Positions 62,656-64,000 of a stretch of 64,000 bases of DNA are shown piece after piece (the stretch's first letter is position 1; each line of letters begins with the position of its first letter). Both the position numbers and the translations under genes were made by a program. The notes under the pieces were generated by a model. It had not been told where the DNA came from. It ran no database searches and saw nothing but the letters and a program-made list of their open reading frames with translations. This DNA comes from Tepidisphaeraceae bacterium (GTDB lineage: Bacteria; Planctomycetota; Phycisphaerae; Tepidisphaerales; Tepidisphaeraceae), in NCBI GenBank assembly GCA_035998445.1, contig DASYHQ010000010.1, positions 62,001 to 126,000 on the forward strand. The letters run 5' to 3'.

Positions 62656-64000
62656 CTACTTGGCCAGTTCCAGCCGCCGCTTGATCGCCGACAGGTTGGC
62701 TTCGCGGACACGCTCGAGGAGCGGCCACTTCGGGCGGTCGGTTGTGTCGACCATTCCGAAAGCCCAATGCTCGCCCCGGGTCAGCTGCTGGTTTGGCTCG
62801 CCGGCGTCGCGGCCGGTAAGCGCTTGGTCGCGGTACTGGAACCATTCCACACCGACGATGTGTGGGTTCGACGATGTCGCTTCCAACCACTTGGCGTACA
62901 GTTCACCCGCCTCGGCCTCAGAGTAAACGGCCGAACTGTTGGCGGCGTAGCCCTTGGCGAAGATGGGGAACGAAAACTCGCCGATCAACGCGGGCTTGCC
63001 GGTTTGCTTGATCAACTTCAGCAAGTCCGGCTTCTGGAATTCACGGTCGTAGTAGTCGAACCCGACGACGTCGACGTGTTTGGCCATCACGTGCCAGTCT
63101 GCCTCCGACTCCCACCATCCGTGCACAATCCAGAAGCCGAAGTACAGGTGGTTCGGGTCGATCTCCTTGAACGTGCGGTAGACGAACCCGTAGTACGCGT
63201 CGGCGAAGAACAGGCGCATCGCTTCGATGTCGGCTGCAGGGGCCTTGGCGTTGGTGGCGGATTCGAGATCGGCGATCGTCGTCACCGCGGGCGGCAGCTG
63301 CCACGCCTTGGCCAGCGCCGCGACGTCACCGTCGTAGCGCGTCTTCAAGGCGTGCGCGATGATGGCCTTCTTCGCCGGCAGCGTCGCGGGCTTGGCCAGG
63401 ATCGCAGTGATCTCCGAACGTAGGACGATCTCCTCGTGCTCGTTGCCCAGCGACCAGCCGACGACCGTCGGATCGCCCTTCTGCGGCTCAATATTTTTGC
63501 GGATCGTCTCGCGGAACTGGGATTGTACTTCGACGTCGAAGATGTCGGGCATCTTCACGATCTTCGGCACACCGCTGCGCCGCACGACCGGTTGGCGCGG
63601 CAAACCCGGGCGCGTGTCGCCGGACCACTTGGCGACACCACAGAAGCCCCAGTGACGAATGCGCTCCTCGAGCGAGTCCATGTGCTGCTCGGCCCAGTCG
63701 GCCTGGCCGTACTTGCGGATCAGGTTCGCGATTGGGAACGAGAATCCACGTTCGGTCCAGGCGTCGGCGAACTGACCTTCGCGCGGGGGAAGCCATTCGT
63801 AAAGGAATTCACGCCCGCCGGTGAACGTGCGCTCGAATACACCGGGCGCAGTATCGACACCCGTGTAGAAGACCGGATTGCCTTCCGGCGAGATGAGGAA
63901 GTCGAACCCGTTGCGCCGCGCGATCTTGTAGAACCCGGTCGGCTCTTCCTTCCACGGCGAGGCGGTGTACCCGCCGTAGGCGTCGCGATCGGTCGGCAGG
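62656..64000 (-). CDS. GH-A clan glycosidase (agarase/GH50-like), N-terminus beyond window
   Basis: The frame is open from the stop at 62656 through to the right edge (447 residues visible), so the start is outside. It begins in view with DAYGGYTASPWKEEPTGFYK and NGFDFLISPEGNPVFYTGVD, matching the same region of the two other family members. The acid/base Glu is in VVGWSLGNEHEEI and the nucleophile in ALIGEFSFPIF. WLEATSSNPHIVGVEWFQYR closes the barrel. Unlike its paralogues it ends directly after the barrel (AIKRRLELAK), with no CBM9-like domain. It lies upstream of 60245-62485 on the same strand, and the two may be co-transcribed. Confidence 0.87.
   Translation of the reverse strand, partial: LPTDRDAYGGYTASPWKEEPTGFYKIARRNGFDFLISPEGNPVFYTGVDTAPGVFERTFTGGREFLYEWLPPREGQFADAWTERGFSFPIANLIRKYGQADWAEQHMDSLEERIRHWGFCGVAKWSGDTRPGLPRQPVVRRSGVPKIVKMPDIFDVEVQSQFRETIRKNIEPQKGDPTVVGWSLGNEHEEIVLRSEITAILAKPATLPAKKAIIAHALKTRYDGDVAALAKAWQLPPAVTTIADLESATNAKAPAADIEAMRLFFADAYYGFVYRTFKEIDPNHLYFGFWIVHGWWESEADWHVMAKHVDVVGFDYYDREFQKPDLLKLIKQTGKPALIGEFSFPIFAKGYAANSSAVYSEAEAGELYAKWLEATSSNPHIVGVEWFQYRDQALTGRDAGEPNQQLTRGEHWAFGMVDTTDRPKWPLLERVREANLSAIKRRLELAK

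Overview
The window looks like part of a chromosome from a high-GC planctomycete, probably class Phycisphaerae (Tepidisphaeraceae-like). The reasons are seven short type II/IV pseudopilin-like proteins ([12 protein letters not shown]-termini), seven PEP-CTERM proteins, an LEPR-xLL protein, a membrane protein with an N-terminal CxxC-GYDLR zinc ribbon, and many LacI and XylR-type sugar regulators beside secreted glycosidases. The genus is inference. No rRNA, tRNA, CRISPR array, transposase, exosortase or secretion-machine gene was seen.

Layout. (1) 1-14.3 kb: a minus-strand block with a BNR/Asp-box protein (cut by the left edge), two pseudopilins, a LacI regulator, a secreted esterase, a PEP-CTERM protein, a 1189-residue LEPR-xLL Asp-box protein with FN3 and discoidin modules, and a second PEP-CTERM protein; a XylR-type regulator diverges from it. 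(2) 14.4-18.1 kb: a class V aminotransferase, an FAD oxidoreductase and an AraC regulator. (3) 18.1-20.3 kb: an unusual CsrA that looks like two CsrA units in one chain, then a decayed gene and repeats. (4) 20.4-28.7 kb, plus strand: LacI, an autotransporter-strand PEP-CTERM protein, two pseudopilins and an 1136-residue agarase-like glycosidase. (5) 28.7-29.8 kb: a truncated hybrid kinase and a small unknown gene. (6) 29.9-40 kb, minus strand: LacI, an SGNH-GH30 fusion, PEP-CTERM, pseudopilin, a broken GH39-like gene, a metallophosphoesterase and a GH29 fucosidase. (7) 40.5-43.1 kb: a radical SAM/B12 protein coupled to a membrane protein. (8) 43.4-53 kb: a PilZ remnant, a PEP-CTERM protein, a GH128-like PEP-CTERM enzyme, a beta-helix protein, a pseudopilin, a decayed copy of the GH128/PEP-CTERM pair, a GH5/GH2-like glycosidase, a carbohydrate-binding protein and a pseudopilin. 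(9) 53.6-58.2 kb: a 1069-residue PEP-CTERM strand-repeat protein and a XylR-type regulator. (10) 58.5-64 kb: a zinc-ribbon membrane protein, an ankyrin remnant and two more agarase-like glycosidases, the last cut by the right edge.

How the parts fit. The window is a row of polysaccharide-use modules. Most hold a sugar-sensing regulator, secreted hydrolases, a PEP-CTERM surface protein and one or two pseudopilins. Two LacI regulators each have a repeated AT-rich palindrome in front of themselves and in front of a PEP-CTERM gene, which gives two testable local regulons. The constant pairing of pseudopilins and PEP-CTERM proteins with glycosidases, with no pilus or sorting machinery nearby, is the most system-like feature. 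Several gene relics and dispersed repeats show that the region is being rearranged.
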